Shown piece after piece: positions 44,474 through 54,154 of a DNA stretch of 64,000 nt. Below the pieces are notes generated by a model, which did not search any database, had not been told where the DNA came from, and was given only the letters and a program-made list of their open reading frames with translations. The stretch lies in the NCBI RefSeq assembly GCF_005771535.1, contig NZ_VANU01000001.1, positions 1-64,000 on the forward strand, given 5' to 3'. Every line of letters begins with the position of its first letter. Within the stretch, counting starts at the first letter, position 1. This DNA is from Arcobacter arenosus (lineage in GTDB: Bacteria; Campylobacterota; Campylobacteria; Campylobacterales; Arcobacteraceae). Made by a program: the position numbers and the translations under genes.

Positions 44474-44973
44474 TATTTGTTAACTCCCATTTCAGCTTTT
44501 GCATAGTTGATTAATCCACCAGTTGCAATTAATTCTTGCATAAATGGAGGAATTGGAATAAATTTATATGATTTATTAGTTGTATTATTTGTAATAATTC
44601 CTTCATCAAGGTTAATTGAAATCTCTTCACCCTCTTTAATCTCTAATGATTCAGGTAATTCAAAAATTGGTAATCCCATATTAAATGCATTTCTATAAAA
44701 AATTCTAGCAAAAGACGGTGCTACAACTGCAGCTACTCCCGCGGCTTTAAGTGCGATTGGAGCATGTTCTCTACTTGATCCACATCCAAAGTTTTCTCCA
44801 GCAACTATAATATCACCTTTTTGTAACTTATTTGGGAAATCAGGATCTGCATCTTCCATAACATATTTTGCTAAGTGTTCAGGGTCAGAACTATTTAAAT
44901 ATCTAGCAGCAATGATAACATCAGTATCAATATTTGCTCCAAAGTTCCATACTTTTCCAGTAATTTCGTTCAT
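44473..44973 (-). CDS. leuD: 3-isopropylmalate dehydratase small subunit
   Basis: 166 aa. [20 protein letters not shown] at the start and [20 protein letters not shown] in the middle define the swivelling aconitase small subunit. With LeuC it isomerises isopropylmalate. leuC is not in the window. It opens the short leuD-leuB operon, divergent from rpoD. Confidence 0.96.
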   Translation of the reverse strand: MNEITGKVWNFGANIDTDVIIAARYLNSSDPEHLAKYVMEDADPDFPNKLQKGDIIVAGENFGCGSSREHAPIALKAAGVAAVVAPSFARIFYRNAFNMGLPIFELPESLEIKEGEEISINLDEGIITNNTTNKSYKFIPIPPFMQELIATGGLINYAKAEMGVNK

Positions 44974-45144
44974 ATTAATTTTCCTTAAAATAGTCCATTG
45001 AATAGACTTTTAAATTCTAGTATTACTCTAAATTTTTTACTTTTTTTCTAATTCAGAAATTTTCTAAAGTCTTGCATTTTATCCAAAAGTATAAAAATAA
45101 TAGATTAAATAAAGTAAATTAATGAAGTTTTTAAATAATTTCGG

Positions 45145-45150
45145 TATAAT
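45145..45150 (+). promoter_or_regulatory. -10 box of rpoD
   Basis: GGTATAAT lies 41 bp before the ATG at 45191. Its position inside a possible longer reading frame from 45122 argues that the longer start is not used. Confidence 0.5.
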
Positions 45151-45190
45151 ACGTGCCTTATCTTTCAAAACAAACGAGGAACTTCCGTAT

Positions 45191-47044
45191 ATGAGCGTAA
45201 AAGATTTAAATAAAGAGATTGAGAATATTGTAAAAGAATACAAAGACTCAATACTTACATACGAAAAACTTATTAAAATCTTTCCTAAAGCTCCTACATC
45301 AGCGAATATCAAAAAACTTATTGCACTTGTTCAATTATATAATGTAACACTTATTACTGGTCAAGAACAAGCAAAAAGAATGAATGCTGAAGAGGCTAAG
45401 AAAAAAGAAGATTTAAGAAACAAGTTAAAAGACAATGATGATGATGTATTTGACCTACTAAAAAATAAAGAGCTTTTAGAGTGGTCAAGATCTGATTCTC
45501 CGGTTAGAATGTACCTTAGAGAAATGGGACAGATTCCTTTATTAACAAAAGAGGAAGAAATAGAAATCTCTAAAAAAATAGAAATGGGTGAAGATGTAAT
45601 TCTTGATGCTATTTGTTATGTTCCTTACTTAATAGATTTTATTCTTGAGTATAGAGAACCATTAGTAAATAGAGAAAGAAAAGTAAAAGAGCTTTTCAGA
45701 AACTTTGATGATGAGGATTCAGATAATGATGATTCAGAGGATGAAGTTGAAGATGATGAAGAATTAGAAGAAGATGAAGATACACCTAAAATAAAAAAAC
45801 TTGATAAGAGAGCTGAAACTATTATTGCTGCTTTTAAAATTTTAGAAAAAGCAAAAAAAGATTGGTTAAAATTTCAAGCAAAAGAATCAGCTGCTTCTGA
45901 TGATGAAGTAGATGTAATGCAATTTAATTTAGCAGTTGCATTTAAGAAAAAAGTTTTAAAAGAAGCATTATTAGATTTAGGTCCAACTTCAAAGCTTATT
46001 ACAGAGATTGTAAAAGCTATGGAAACTGCACTTAAATCAGATACTGGTTTTGAAACTGAATTAAAAAAACTAGAATATAAATTACCTTTATTTAATGATA
46101 TTTTATTAAAAAATCACCAAAAGATTTTAGATAATATTATCAATTTATCTAAAGTGCAAATTACTTCTATGGTTCCTGAAGCAACTATGGTTTCTACTTA
46201 TATGGAAATTAAAAAACTTTTCCAAACGGCAGAAGCATCTAAAGGTGGCTTTGACTTAGAACCAGAAGAGTTAAAAGACGTTTTAGAGCAAATTAAAAGA
46301 GGTAAAAAAATTACTGATGAAGCTAAAACTAGAATGGCTAAATCAAACCTTAGACTTGTTGTATCTATTGCAAAAAGATATACAAATAGAGGTTTACCAT
46401 TCCTAGATTTAATTCAAGAGGGTAATATTGGTCTTATGAAAGCCGTTGATAAGTTTGAATATAAAAAAGGTTATAAATTCTCTACTTATGCAACATGGTG
46501 GATTAGACAAGCAATTTCAAGAGCAATTGCGGACCAAGCTAGAACTATTAGAATTCCAATTCACATGATTGAAACTATTAATAGAATTAATAAAATCATT
46601 AGAAAAGGTATTCAAGAAAATGGTAAAGAGCCTGATGTAGAAGAGATTGCAAAAGAGGTAGCTTTACCTGTTGATAAAGTTAAACAAGTAATTAAAATTA
46701 CAAAAGAGCCTGTATCACTTGAAGCACCTATTGGAAGCGATGATGATGGTAAGTTTGGAGACTTCGTACCTGATGAAAAGGCACCAACTCCAGTTGATAA
46801 CATTATGAAAGAGGATTTACAAGGTCAAATTGATCAAATTCTTGCACAATTAAATGAAAGAGAACAAGCTGTTGTTAGAATGAGATTTGGTCTTATGGAT
46901 GATGCATCAGATAGAACTCTTGAAGAGATTGGAAAAGAACTTTCTGTAACAAGAGAAAGAGTAAGACAAATTGAATCAAGTGCTATTAAAAAATTAAAGC
47001 ACCCTAAAGTAGGTAAAAACCTAAAAAATTATGTAGAAAGTTAA
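45191..47044 (+). CDS. rpoD: Primary sigma factor RpoD (sigma-70)
   Basis: 617 aa from ATG 45191, after GAGGA and the -10 box at 45145. Region 1.2 shows SPVRMYLREMG (about residue 103). An acidic insert with many Asp/Glu (about 180-200) follows. Region 2 is RLVVSIAKRYTNRGLPF with LIQEGNIGLMKAVDKFEY. Region 3 has ISRAIADQARTIRIP, and region 4.2 is ERVRQIESSAIKKLK near the C-terminus. It directs polymerase to housekeeping promoters. A gene of unknown function follows after 3 bp. Confidence 0.96.
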   Translation: MSVKDLNKEIENIVKEYKDSILTYEKLIKIFPKAPTSANIKKLIALVQLYNVTLITGQEQAKRMNAEEAKKKEDLRNKLKDNDDDVFDLLKNKELLEWSRSDSPVRMYLREMGQIPLLTKEEEIEISKKIEMGEDVILDAICYVPYLIDFILEYREPLVNRERKVKELFRNFDDEDSDNDDSEDEVEDDEELEEDEDTPKIKKLDKRAETIIAAFKILEKAKKDWLKFQAKESAASDDEVDVMQFNLAVAFKKKVLKEALLDLGPTSKLITEIVKAMETALKSDTGFETELKKLEYKLPLFNDILLKNHQKILDNIINLSKVQITSMVPEATMVSTYMEIKKLFQTAEASKGGFDLEPEELKDVLEQIKRGKKITDEAKTRMAKSNLRLVVSIAKRYTNRGLPFLDLIQEGNIGLMKAVDKFEYKKGYKFSTYATWWIRQAISRAIADQARTIRIPIHMIETINRINKIIRKGIQENGKEPDVEEIAKEVALPVDKVKQVIKITKEPVSLEAPIGSDDDGKFGDFVPDEKAPTPVDNIMKEDLQGQIDQILAQLNEREQAVVRMRFGLMDDASDRTLEEIGKELSVTRERVRQIESSAIKKLKHPKVGKNLKNYVES

Positions 47045-47047
47045 TAG

Positions 47048-47734
47048 ATGAATTTTTATGAAGAGTGGGTTGAAATAGATTTAAATCCTATAATATCATT
47101 TTCATCAAATGGTAAAATAACTTATTCAAATCAAGAAGCTCAATTTTTGCTTAGCCGTATTAAGCAAAAAGAGCTTTTCGATTTAACGTTAAAACATGCT
47201 CCAAAAACTTTTGGAATAGAAACTACATATTTTGATTTAAGTTTAAAAAACTATTCTTTTTATGCAATTACTGTAAAGTATGAAAATGAAGATGAGATTC
47301 ATATGAAACTTTACAAAAGTGCAATGGTTAAAAAAGATTCAGAACTAAGTACAAAAAATACTAATATCACAAATATTTTTACTCTAGTTGATTTAGCAAT
47401 TTCAACTAAAAAAATCAAATCTAATGCAAAGTTTATTAAAAACTATGACCCGTCTATTCCAGAATTTAAAATTAATGCAAGTGAATTTATTAAAGCATTA
47501 AATCTAATTTATGATAATTTTCAAGAATCAGAGATGTTAACAACATCTGTAATTCTTAAAATTGGTGAATATATTAGACTAGAAGGTAAAAAACACTCTA
47601 TTATTAGTGTAGAAGTATTTTCAAGTACTAAGTGTTCTACCGAAAAATTTAACTATAAAGATGAAAATGCATCATTTATAGTAACAAAAGATGAAGATAA
47701 AATTACTATTGATCTTCCATTAATCTCAGAGTAA
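47048..47734 (+). CDS. Protein of unknown function with possible PAS-like N-terminus
   Basis: 228 aa. LNPIISFSSNGKITYSNQEA (about residues 12-31) resembles the start of a PAS domain. The middle has FIKALNLIYDNFQESEM, like the start of a histidine-kinase-type helix region, but no His phospho site or ATP-binding box is seen. It follows rpoD by 3 bp and may be read with it. Its stop overlaps the convergent membrane gene by 29 bp. Confidence 0.6.
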   Translation: MNFYEEWVEIDLNPIISFSSNGKITYSNQEAQFLLSRIKQKELFDLTLKHAPKTFGIETTYFDLSLKNYSFYAITVKYENEDEIHMKLYKSAMVKKDSELSTKNTNITNIFTLVDLAISTKKIKSNAKFIKNYDPSIPEFKINASEFIKALNLIYDNFQESEMLTTSVILKIGEYIRLEGKKHSIISVEVFSSTKCSTEKFNYKDENASFIVTKDEDKITIDLPLISE

Positions 47735-48269
47735 ACTTAGCCAATAAAACTGATATTGGAACAATTGCTAATCCCACTAAAAATGGGATTGGTAAAAATA
47801 TTTTATTGTTATTTAAAGCAAAAAATCCAAATATTAAAAATCCATAACCAAATATTCTATAAATAGAAATAAATCCACTTGCAGAAAAAAATGTATTTTT
47901 TAATGAATTCTTTTTAACTTTTGATTTTTCTTCTTGAATAATCTCTTTAATTTTTTCAGGGGTTAAATCCTCTTCAGCTATAGGTTCTACATCTTCAGAA
48001 TATAAATCAAATGGGTCATCTATTTCATCAACTTTGTCTCTATCATCTAATATTTTTTTCTCATTGGAAGAATCAAAATTAGATAATCTATTTTTTATAT
48101 TTCTTTGATATGAAAAATATGAAGCTAAAGTTACAAATAAAGAGCCAAAGAAAGCAACTTGAGTATTTAAAACCCAAATCTTATCATAAGCTATAATTGC
48201 ATAAATAATAATGCAAAGGTCTACAATAATAAAAACCTTTGCAAAATTTAAAATCTCTTTTTTATTCAT
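47706..48269 (-). CDS. Membrane protein of unknown function
   Basis: 187 aa from ATG 48269 (MNKKEILNF), an 8-bp overlap with the previous gene, preferred over a start at 48338. Two N-terminal membrane helices, an acidic middle (DPFDLYSEDVEPIAEEDLTP) and two C-terminal helices. The topology suggests a cytoplasmic loop of about 80 residues. It is coupled to the AtpZ-like gene, but no known function is recognised. Confidence 0.6.
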   Translation of the reverse strand: MNKKEILNFAKVFIIVDLCIIIYAIIAYDKIWVLNTQVAFFGSLFVTLASYFSYQRNIKNRLSNFDSSNEKKILDDRDKVDEIDDPFDLYSEDVEPIAEEDLTPEKIKEIIQEEKSKVKKNSLKNTFFSASGFISIYRIFGYGFLIFGFFALNNNKIFLPIPFLVGLAIVPISVLLAKFTLRLMEDQ

Positions 48270-48570
48270 CTTCGTCGTAAGACTTATCCCCATATTTTGC
48301 TCTATGGGCATATCTTGGGTCATTTTCCATTCCCTCAAATTGTTTTTGAGCTCTTTTATATGCCTTATAGATATTTAATCCAGCTGCAGCAATTCCCCAA
48401 AATATTCCTAACCATAAAGTCCAAGCATAACCTGTCCATGTTTTTAGACCATAACCAACTGCAAAACCAAGTGCAATAGCCGCAACAATAGATATTCCTA
48501 AAGAAAGGTTATCTAATGCTTCAAGCTTATCTCTATGTTTTGGTACTACTTTTTCTTGTTTATTTTCCAT
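48262..48570 (-). CDS. AtpZ/AtpI-like membrane protein
   Basis: 102 aa with two membrane helices (LGISIVAAIALGFAVGYGLK and LGIFWGIAAAGLNIYKAYK) between charged ends. This matches small AtpZ/AtpI family proteins that assist ATP synthase assembly or Mg2+ entry. The ATP synthase operon is not nearby. It is followed with an 8-bp overlap by another membrane gene. Confidence 0.75.
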   Translation of the reverse strand: MENKQEKVVPKHRDKLEALDNLSLGISIVAAIALGFAVGYGLKTWTGYAWTLWLGIFWGIAAAGLNIYKAYKRAQKQFEGMENDPRYAHRAKYGDKSYDEDE

Positions 48571-48581
48571 TTTTACCTATC

Positions 48582-48902
48582 TTACATGTAAGTACATAAA
48601 TAATCTGTAATCTCTTCAACTTTTATTTCAAAAGAAGAATTAGCAGGTATTTCAAAAGTATCACCCTCTTGAAATCTTTCCCAATTACTTTCTACTCCTG
48701 CAAATAAAACTTCAACTTTCCCTGAAATAATCTCCATTTTTTCTGCTGCTTTTGTTCCAAAAGTATACTCACCTGGTAACATTACACCTAAAGATTTAAT
48801 TACACCTTCATTATCAGTATAATTTCTACTTGTAACTCTCCCATCAAAATAGATGTTTGCTTTTTTTAATAAATCAACGTTTTTTTCAATTAAATGTTCC
48901 AT
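48582..48902 (-). CDS. ppnP: Pyrimidine/purine nucleoside phosphorylase (DUF1255)
   Basis: 106 aa from ATG 48902, supported by AAGGATT; an in-frame start at 48929 adds 9 residues. LGVMLPGEYTFGTKAAEKME and WERFQEGDTFEIPANSSFEI are the PpnP hallmarks. It cleaves nucleosides with phosphate for salvage. The small cupin-type fold fits the length. Confidence 0.9.
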   Translation of the reverse strand: MEHLIEKNVDLLKKANIYFDGRVTSRNYTDNEGVIKSLGVMLPGEYTFGTKAAEKMEIISGKVEVLFAGVESNWERFQEGDTFEIPANSSFEIKVEEITDYLCTYM

Positions 48903-48922
48903 AAAAATAATCCTTAAAAAAT

Positions 48923-49062
48923 GTCCCATTTTTTGTCTTCACTTCGTTCGCCACAAGACTACGCTATGAAAAAAGGGACCTTATATTTATTTAACTTCTT
49001 TTAGGAATATGGCAAAGCCATATTTAAAGAAGCAAATCCTAAAGGAAACAACGAGTTGTTTC
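48923..49062. repeat. Cluster of three hairpins between hemL and ppnP
   Basis: Three inverted repeats sit in 140 bp: GTCCCATTTTTT with GAAAAAAGGGAC (48923-48934, 48968-48979), CTTCTTT plus AATATGGC with their complements (48995-49032), and GAAACAAC with GTTGTTTC (49045-49062). They lie after the hemL stop and could end its transcript. The first partly overlaps the upstream region of ppnP. Confidence 0.45.
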
Positions 49063-49074
49063 TTTTCCCTAATT

Positions 49075-50358
49075 TTATAATGTTTTCATCACTTCATTTG
49101 CAGCTGCAATACACTCATCAATCATTTCATCAGTAATTACAGTACACATAAAACCTGCTTCATATTGAGAACAAGCAAAATAGAAACCTCTTTTAATCAT
49201 CTCATGGTGGAATTTACCAAATCTCTCAAAATTACAATATTCACTTACTTCTTTAAAGTTTGTAGGCATTTTGTCAGCAAAGAAGAAACCAAACATAGAA
49301 CCTCTAGTATCAACTTGTAAACCAATACCATTATCTTCTGCTACTTTTTTTAGTCCACTTGTTAATCTAACAGCCTTTTTATTTAATTCTTCATAAATCT
49401 CTGGATTAGCTTTAAGTTTTCTAAGACTTGTTAAACCAGCAGCCATAGCAACAGGGTTTCCACTTAATGTACCTGCTTGATAAACTGCTCCATCTGGACT
49501 TAAGTGTCCCATTATCTCTTTTGAAGCAGCAAAGGCACCAACAGGCATACCTGCACCTATTACTTTACCAAAAGTAATAATATCACCTTTAACATCGATT
49601 AATCCATGTGCACCAGTTAAAGAAGTTCTAAATCCTGTCATAACTTCATCTAAAATTAATAATGTCCCATTTTTATCACAAAGTTCTCTACACTCTTTTA
49701 AAAACTCTGCAGAAGCAGGAACTAATCCCATATTTCCAGCAATTGGTTCCATAATAACACAAGCGATATCATTTGATTGTTCAAAACATTTTCTTAAATC
49801 TTCAAGATTGTTATATTCACAAACTATTGTATGTTTTGTTAAATCAGCAGGAACTCCTGGAGAACTTGGTGTTCCAAAAGTTGCTAAACCTGATCCAGCT
49901 TGAACTAATAAAGAATCTGAATGTCCATGGTAGTTTCCAACAAATTTGATAATATCATTTCTTCCAGTTACACCTCTTGCTAATCTAATAGCAGACATTG
50001 TTGCTTCAGTACCAGAACTTACAAATCTAACCTTATCAATGTGATCGTACATCTCAACAATTTCAGATGCAAGTTCAGTCTCTAAAACACTTGGTGCACC
50101 AAAAGATAAACCTTTTTTTACTGTTTCAATTACAGCTTTTTCAATCTCTTCATTACAATGTCCAAAAATTAATGGACCCCAGCTTTGTACAAAATCTAAA
50201 TACTTATTTCCATCTATATCAATTAAATATGCACCCTCACCTCTGTCAATAAAAGGAGGTGTTCCACCTACACTTGTAAATGCTCTTACTGGAGAATCAA
50301 CACCCCCAGGTATAACTTGTTTTGCTTCTTCATATGCATTGATTGATTTTTCAAACAT
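49075..50358 (-). CDS. hemL: Glutamate-1-semialdehyde 2,1-aminomutase
   Basis: 427 aa from ATG 50358 ([20 protein letters not shown]); TAGGACC precedes it. PLP enzyme of class III aminotransferases: [43 protein letters not shown] and [13 protein letters not shown] with the PLP Lys. It makes 5-aminolevulinate for heme from glutamate semialdehyde. Convergent neighbours and hairpins follow. Confidence 0.96.
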   Translation of the reverse strand: MFEKSINAYEEAKQVIPGGVDSPVRAFTSVGGTPPFIDRGEGAYLIDIDGNKYLDFVQSWGPLIFGHCNEEIEKAVIETVKKGLSFGAPSVLETELASEIVEMYDHIDKVRFVSSGTEATMSAIRLARGVTGRNDIIKFVGNYHGHSDSLLVQAGSGLATFGTPSSPGVPADLTKHTIVCEYNNLEDLRKCFEQSNDIACVIMEPIAGNMGLVPASAEFLKECRELCDKNGTLLILDEVMTGFRTSLTGAHGLIDVKGDIITFGKVIGAGMPVGAFAASKEIMGHLSPDGAVYQAGTLSGNPVAMAAGLTSLRKLKANPEIYEELNKKAVRLTSGLKKVAEDNGIGLQVDTRGSMFGFFFADKMPTNFKEVSEYCNFERFGKFHHEMIKRGFYFACSQYEAGFMCTVITDEMIDECIAAANEVMKTL

Positions 50359-50411
50359 TATTGGTCCTATATCTATATATTTTAAAAGCAATATTCTACT
50401 ATAATAGGAGT

Positions 50412-51224
50412 ATGAAACTTATTATACTTGCCTTTATTTTATCACTTTCTTTACATTTTTTATTCTTTTCTTCCTTAGAAAAAAAAGAAGAGATTAAACA
50501 AAGTGCATCTACATCAAAAAAAATAAATAAATCATCAATAAACTATGTTAAATTAATGCCTAAACCGGTACAAAAACCTATAGAAAAATCTGAGCCTAAA
50601 AAAGTTGTAAAACCTGAAGTAAAAAAAACAAATCCTAAAAACTTTAAAGTGGTTGATAAGAAAAAAATAGTACCACAACAAAAAAAGCCTATTGCTAAAG
50701 AAGCAAAAAAAATTATTCCTAAGCCAGTAAAAAAAGTTGAAGTAAAACCAACACCTACAAAACAAATTCCTAAAAAAACTGAAATAAAACCCCAAGAAAA
50801 AAGAAAAACAATCCCTAATAAATCATTAGAAAATTTTTTATTAGCAGAACCTATACCCCTTGACAAAAATATGTTAGATGATATAACAAAAAGCTATTTA
50901 AGACTTTATGGAGAGGAATATAATTCTTTTACCAAGGTTCAAAAGGTTTATTTACAAAAAAACTTAAAAAATATTGGTCGAATTACGCAAAAATATTTAA
51001 AATATCCAAGAATTGCTATAAGAACAGGTCAACAGGGGATGAATATAGTTGAATTTTTCTTACATCCAAATGGTGATATAAGTGATTTAAAACTTTCAAA
51101 CTCTTCTGGTTATACAAGTTTAGATAAAAATACAATTGAAACAATTGAGATTGCATATAAAGATTATCCTAGACCCAAAACAAAAACAAAAGTAAAGATT
51201 TATGTTTATTACAAGTTGTATTAA
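50412..51224 (+). CDS. TonB-like energy-transducing protein
   Basis: 270 aa from ATG 50412 after ATAGGAG; earlier in-frame starts lack support. One N-terminal membrane helix ([19 protein letters not shown]). A long Pro/Lys/Val linker follows (about 45-155) with PKPV and KPEVK repeats, then a C-terminal TonB-type domain: [20 protein letters not shown] and [14 protein letters not shown]. It carries energy to outer-membrane receptors. exbB and exbD are not adjacent. Confidence 0.8.
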   Translation: MKLIILAFILSLSLHFLFFSSLEKKEEIKQSASTSKKINKSSINYVKLMPKPVQKPIEKSEPKKVVKPEVKKTNPKNFKVVDKKKIVPQQKKPIAKEAKKIIPKPVKKVEVKPTPTKQIPKKTEIKPQEKRKTIPNKSLENFLLAEPIPLDKNMLDDITKSYLRLYGEEYNSFTKVQKVYLQKNLKNIGRITQKYLKYPRIAIRTGQQGMNIVEFFLHPNGDISDLKLSNSSGYTSLDKNTIETIEIAYKDYPRPKTKTKVKIYVYYKLY

Positions 51225-51265
51225 GTAAAATACGAAAAAAATTATTAAAGAGTTCAAGGTTTTTA

Positions 51266-52189
51266 ATGTTAACAGAAAAAATTAGAAATAAAGAAAGTGG
51301 TATAGTTCTTTATGGAATCACACCCCCTAAAGTAAAACATACTCAAGAAGAGATTAAAGAGATTGCTTCAAGGCATGTTGATAGAATTTCTAAATTAGAT
51401 GTAGATGGATTGGTATTATATGATATCCAGGATGAATCAGATAGAACAGATGAAAAAAGACCTTTCCCTTTTATTAAAACCTTAGATCCTTGTGAATATT
51501 CACACAATTATTTGCAAGAACTAAAAACACCAAGAATAGTTTATAGGGCTGTGGGAAATTACACAAATGAGACTTTTACAAAATGGTTAGAATTTACAAG
51601 ACAAAACCAAGTTCACTCTGTATTTGTAGGAGCAGCTTCCCATGAACAAAAAAATCCTCTGACTCTAAAAGATGCTTATACTTTAAAAAAAGAAGTTAAT
51701 AAAAACCTATGTTTAGGTGGAATAGCAATTCCAGAAAGACATATGTCTAAACACAATGAACATATTAGAGTTGTTTCTAAACAAAATTCTGGTTGTGAAT
51801 ATTTTATTACTCAGTGTGTTTATGATGTTCACGCAGCTAAAACTTTTTTAACTGATTATGTAAAATATGCAAAAGAAAATTCACTTGAACTAGTACCTAT
51901 AATTTTTACACTTACGCCTTGTGGAAGTGCAAAAACTTTAGACTTTATGAAATGGCTTGGAATTAATGTACCAAACTATTTAGAAGAGGAATTAAAAGAA
52001 TCAGGTGATATTTTACAAGACTCAGTAAAATTATCAAAAGATATTTTTGAAGAGTTATATACTTTTGGACTTAAAAAAGGGATTCCTATTGGTTGTAATA
52101 TCGAAAGTGTTGCAATTAGAAAAGAGGAAATTGATGCGTCTATTGAACTTTTAAATGAAGTTAAAAAAATCATCAAAAATCATAAATAA
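51266..52189 (+). CDS. Methylenetetrahydrofolate reductase (MetF)-like protein
   Basis: 307 aa TIM-barrel protein. VYGITPPKVKHTQEEI-like start, GLVLYDIQDESDRT, SVFVGAASHEQKNP and GGIAIPERHM give the MetF-type fold, and EYFITQCVYDVHAAKTFL the substrate strand. The family uses FAD to reduce methylenetetrahydrofolate to methyl-THF. It is divergent from standard MetF, so a related folate or corrinoid role is possible. Its end overlaps the convergent cache gene by 10 bp. Confidence 0.72.
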   Translation: MLTEKIRNKESGIVLYGITPPKVKHTQEEIKEIASRHVDRISKLDVDGLVLYDIQDESDRTDEKRPFPFIKTLDPCEYSHNYLQELKTPRIVYRAVGNYTNETFTKWLEFTRQNQVHSVFVGAASHEQKNPLTLKDAYTLKKEVNKNLCLGGIAIPERHMSKHNEHIRVVSKQNSGCEYFITQCVYDVHAAKTFLTDYVKYAKENSLELVPIIFTLTPCGSAKTLDFMKWLGINVPNYLEEELKESGDILQDSVKLSKDIFEELYTFGLKKGIPIGCNIESVAIRKEEIDASIELLNEVKKIIKNHK

Positions 52190-52998
52190 ACCTTTAAAAC
52201 ATAATAACCGATTACATTTCTAGAGATATCATAAATTGGAGTATTTACTATATAAAAATAATCCATCTTATGATATTGCGTTCCATTAAAATCAATAGAA
52301 TTTAAAAAACTTATATCTTCATTTGTTTTATTTAAAAGTACAAAGTTTCTAAGTTCTTGTTCCTTTGAAAATTCAACTTTTGAGGCAACTGTTTGATATT
52401 CTTTATTCATAAGGATATATAGTTTTACCCCTTTTTTTTCAAACTCCTCTATTAAAGAATTAAAATTAGTTATTGCTTCAATTGAACCTAAATATTTACC
52501 ATCATCAATAACTGGCGAAATTCCTCTAATAAGCATTGAAAATCTACCAATCTCTATACACGAAATAGAGGTTTCATATTTTTTTACAATCTTTAAAGAA
52601 TGCCTAAAAGAATCTAAAGAATCATTTTCTCTATTTGGATCCCAAAGTCTATAAAAACTATTCAAATCTTTATCATGAACATGGATTTTAAAATCATCAA
52701 AAAGATAAGTATTTAGTAAAGATTCTTTAGATTTACTAAGGTATTTTAAACAATTACATCGTTCATTTGTTCTTAAACATTTTTTTATACTTTCATCTTT
52801 TGCTAATAAAACTGAAGCTGTCATAACAAGATTTTTATTCTTCTCAACTAAATCAGTCAATTCTTTTAGATATGAGTCTATTCTAATCTCAATTTTTTCT
52901 TGTTTTTGATTTGTTAAATAATTATCAAAAACCCAAATTAAACTAACACAACTAAATACAACAAATAGTGTAATTTTTAAAAAATTCTTATTGTTCAT
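52180..52998 (-). CDS. Stand-alone periplasmic cache-type sensor protein
   Basis: 272 aa with one N-terminal membrane helix (FLKITLFVVFSCVSLIWVF) and a periplasmic double-cache-like domain (LLIRGISPVIDDGKYLGSI, then DYFYIVNTPIYDISRNVIGY). It has no cytoplasmic output domain. Cys residues (KKCLRTNERCNCLKY) could bind a ligand or metal. It is the third gene of a regulator-kinase-sensor operon next to a sulfur reductase operon, so it probably feeds a signal to the kinase encoded just before it (11-bp overlap). Confidence 0.7.
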   Translation of the reverse strand: MNNKNFLKITLFVVFSCVSLIWVFDNYLTNQKQEKIEIRIDSYLKELTDLVEKNKNLVMTASVLLAKDESIKKCLRTNERCNCLKYLSKSKESLLNTYLFDDFKIHVHDKDLNSFYRLWDPNRENDSLDSFRHSLKIVKKYETSISCIEIGRFSMLIRGISPVIDDGKYLGSIEAITNFNSLIEEFEKKGVKLYILMNKEYQTVASKVEFSKEQELRNFVLLNKTNEDISFLNSIDFNGTQYHKMDYFYIVNTPIYDISRNVIGYYVLKVYL

Positions 52999-54154
52999 CT
53001 TCTAACTTATCCAAAAATTTTCTTTTATAAATTTCAATTTCATAGGTGAAAATTGAGCCAACATCCTCTTTTGATTCTAGTTTAACATTAATCCCATTTT
53101 TATCACAAATAGTTTTTATAATATTTAAACCTAAGCCAAAGCCACCTTGTGTTTGATCTTCCCTTGTAAATCTTTGAAAAACACTTTTTGTATCTTTTAT
53201 TCCATAGCCATAATCTTTAATTGTAAGAAAACAAGTGTCAAACTCTAATTTAAGATAAACTTCTATTTTACTTTCTGGTTTGGAATATTTAATTGCATTT
53301 ATAATTGTATTATCTATAATTCTTTGTAATTCCAAAAGATTCATATAAACAAATACTTCATTTTCTATATTAGTTTCTATTGTCATAAATTTAGATTTTG
53401 CAATATCTTCAAAGAAATCAACCCTAGTAAAAAGATACTCAGAGAGATTTATTTTGTCTTTTGAATACTTAACTTTTTGATTTTTAATATAATATTCAAT
53501 TGATTCATAATTGATTTGTATCTGCTTCAATGCAATTTTCATTCTATTTATATGTTTATTCTCACCACTTTTCCTAGCAAGTAAATCTAAATTTAAATTT
53601 ATTATTCCAAGGGGAGTTTTTAATTCATGCATTGTGTCATTAAATAGAATATTCGTATATTTTTGAACTAATTCATAAGGTTTTGAAATATTTCTAATAA
53701 TACTTCTATTTAATAATATGATGTTAATAAGAACAGAAAAAAATAAAATAGTTGCTAATAAAAGAACCTTTGAGTAATCGATTTTTGTTTCACAAATAAT
53801 AGTTGAGATGCCATAAATATTGTTATTAACATGTTTTTTATAGTAAAGGTATGGGTAATCAACAAATGTTTTAAAATTATAATTTTTTAAATCCTTTGAT
53901 AAATCATAAAGTTGCTTCTCTCCCATTTTATTTAAAAAGGCATATTTTATTTTGACACTTCTTGTTAAATTAATCTGTTCTGAGTAGATTTGATTTTCTA
54001 ATTCATTGGAATATTTCTCCAATGCCATCTCTTTTAAAATCAATTCATTTTCATAGGCATAAGATAAAGCAAAATAAACTGGTATAGTAAATAATACCAT
54101 CAATAATAAGGTATAAATATAAGCATATTTTTTCTCATCATTTTGTTGCTTCAA
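52988..54154 (-). CDS. Sensor histidine kinase
   Basis: 388 aa. Membrane helices at about 10-30 and 128-150 enclose a small periplasmic loop of about 95 residues. The kinase core has TMHELKTPLGIINLNLDLL (phospho-His), AIKYSKPESKIEV (N box) and GFGLGLNIIKTICDK (G2 box). It phosphorylates the OmpR-type regulator encoded just upstream. The genes overlap by 17 bp. Confidence 0.9.
   Translation of the reverse strand: MKQQNDEKKYAYIYTLLLMVLFTIPVYFALSYAYENELILKEMALEKYSNELENQIYSEQINLTRSVKIKYAFLNKMGEKQLYDLSKDLKNYNFKTFVDYPYLYYKKHVNNNIYGISTIICETKIDYSKVLLLATILFFSVLINIILLNRSIIRNISKPYELVQKYTNILFNDTMHELKTPLGIINLNLDLLARKSGENKHINRMKIALKQIQINYESIEYYIKNQKVKYSKDKINLSEYLFTRVDFFEDIAKSKFMTIETNIENEVFVYMNLLELQRIIDNTIINAIKYSKPESKIEVYLKLEFDTCFLTIKDYGYGIKDTKSVFQRFTREDQTQGGFGLGLNIIKTICDKNGINVKLESKEDVGSIFTYEIEIYKRKFLDKLEDEQ

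Noticed and set aside
45122-45190. Longer rpoD start
   Set aside because: A -10 box lies inside it, and the good ribosome site is before 45191.
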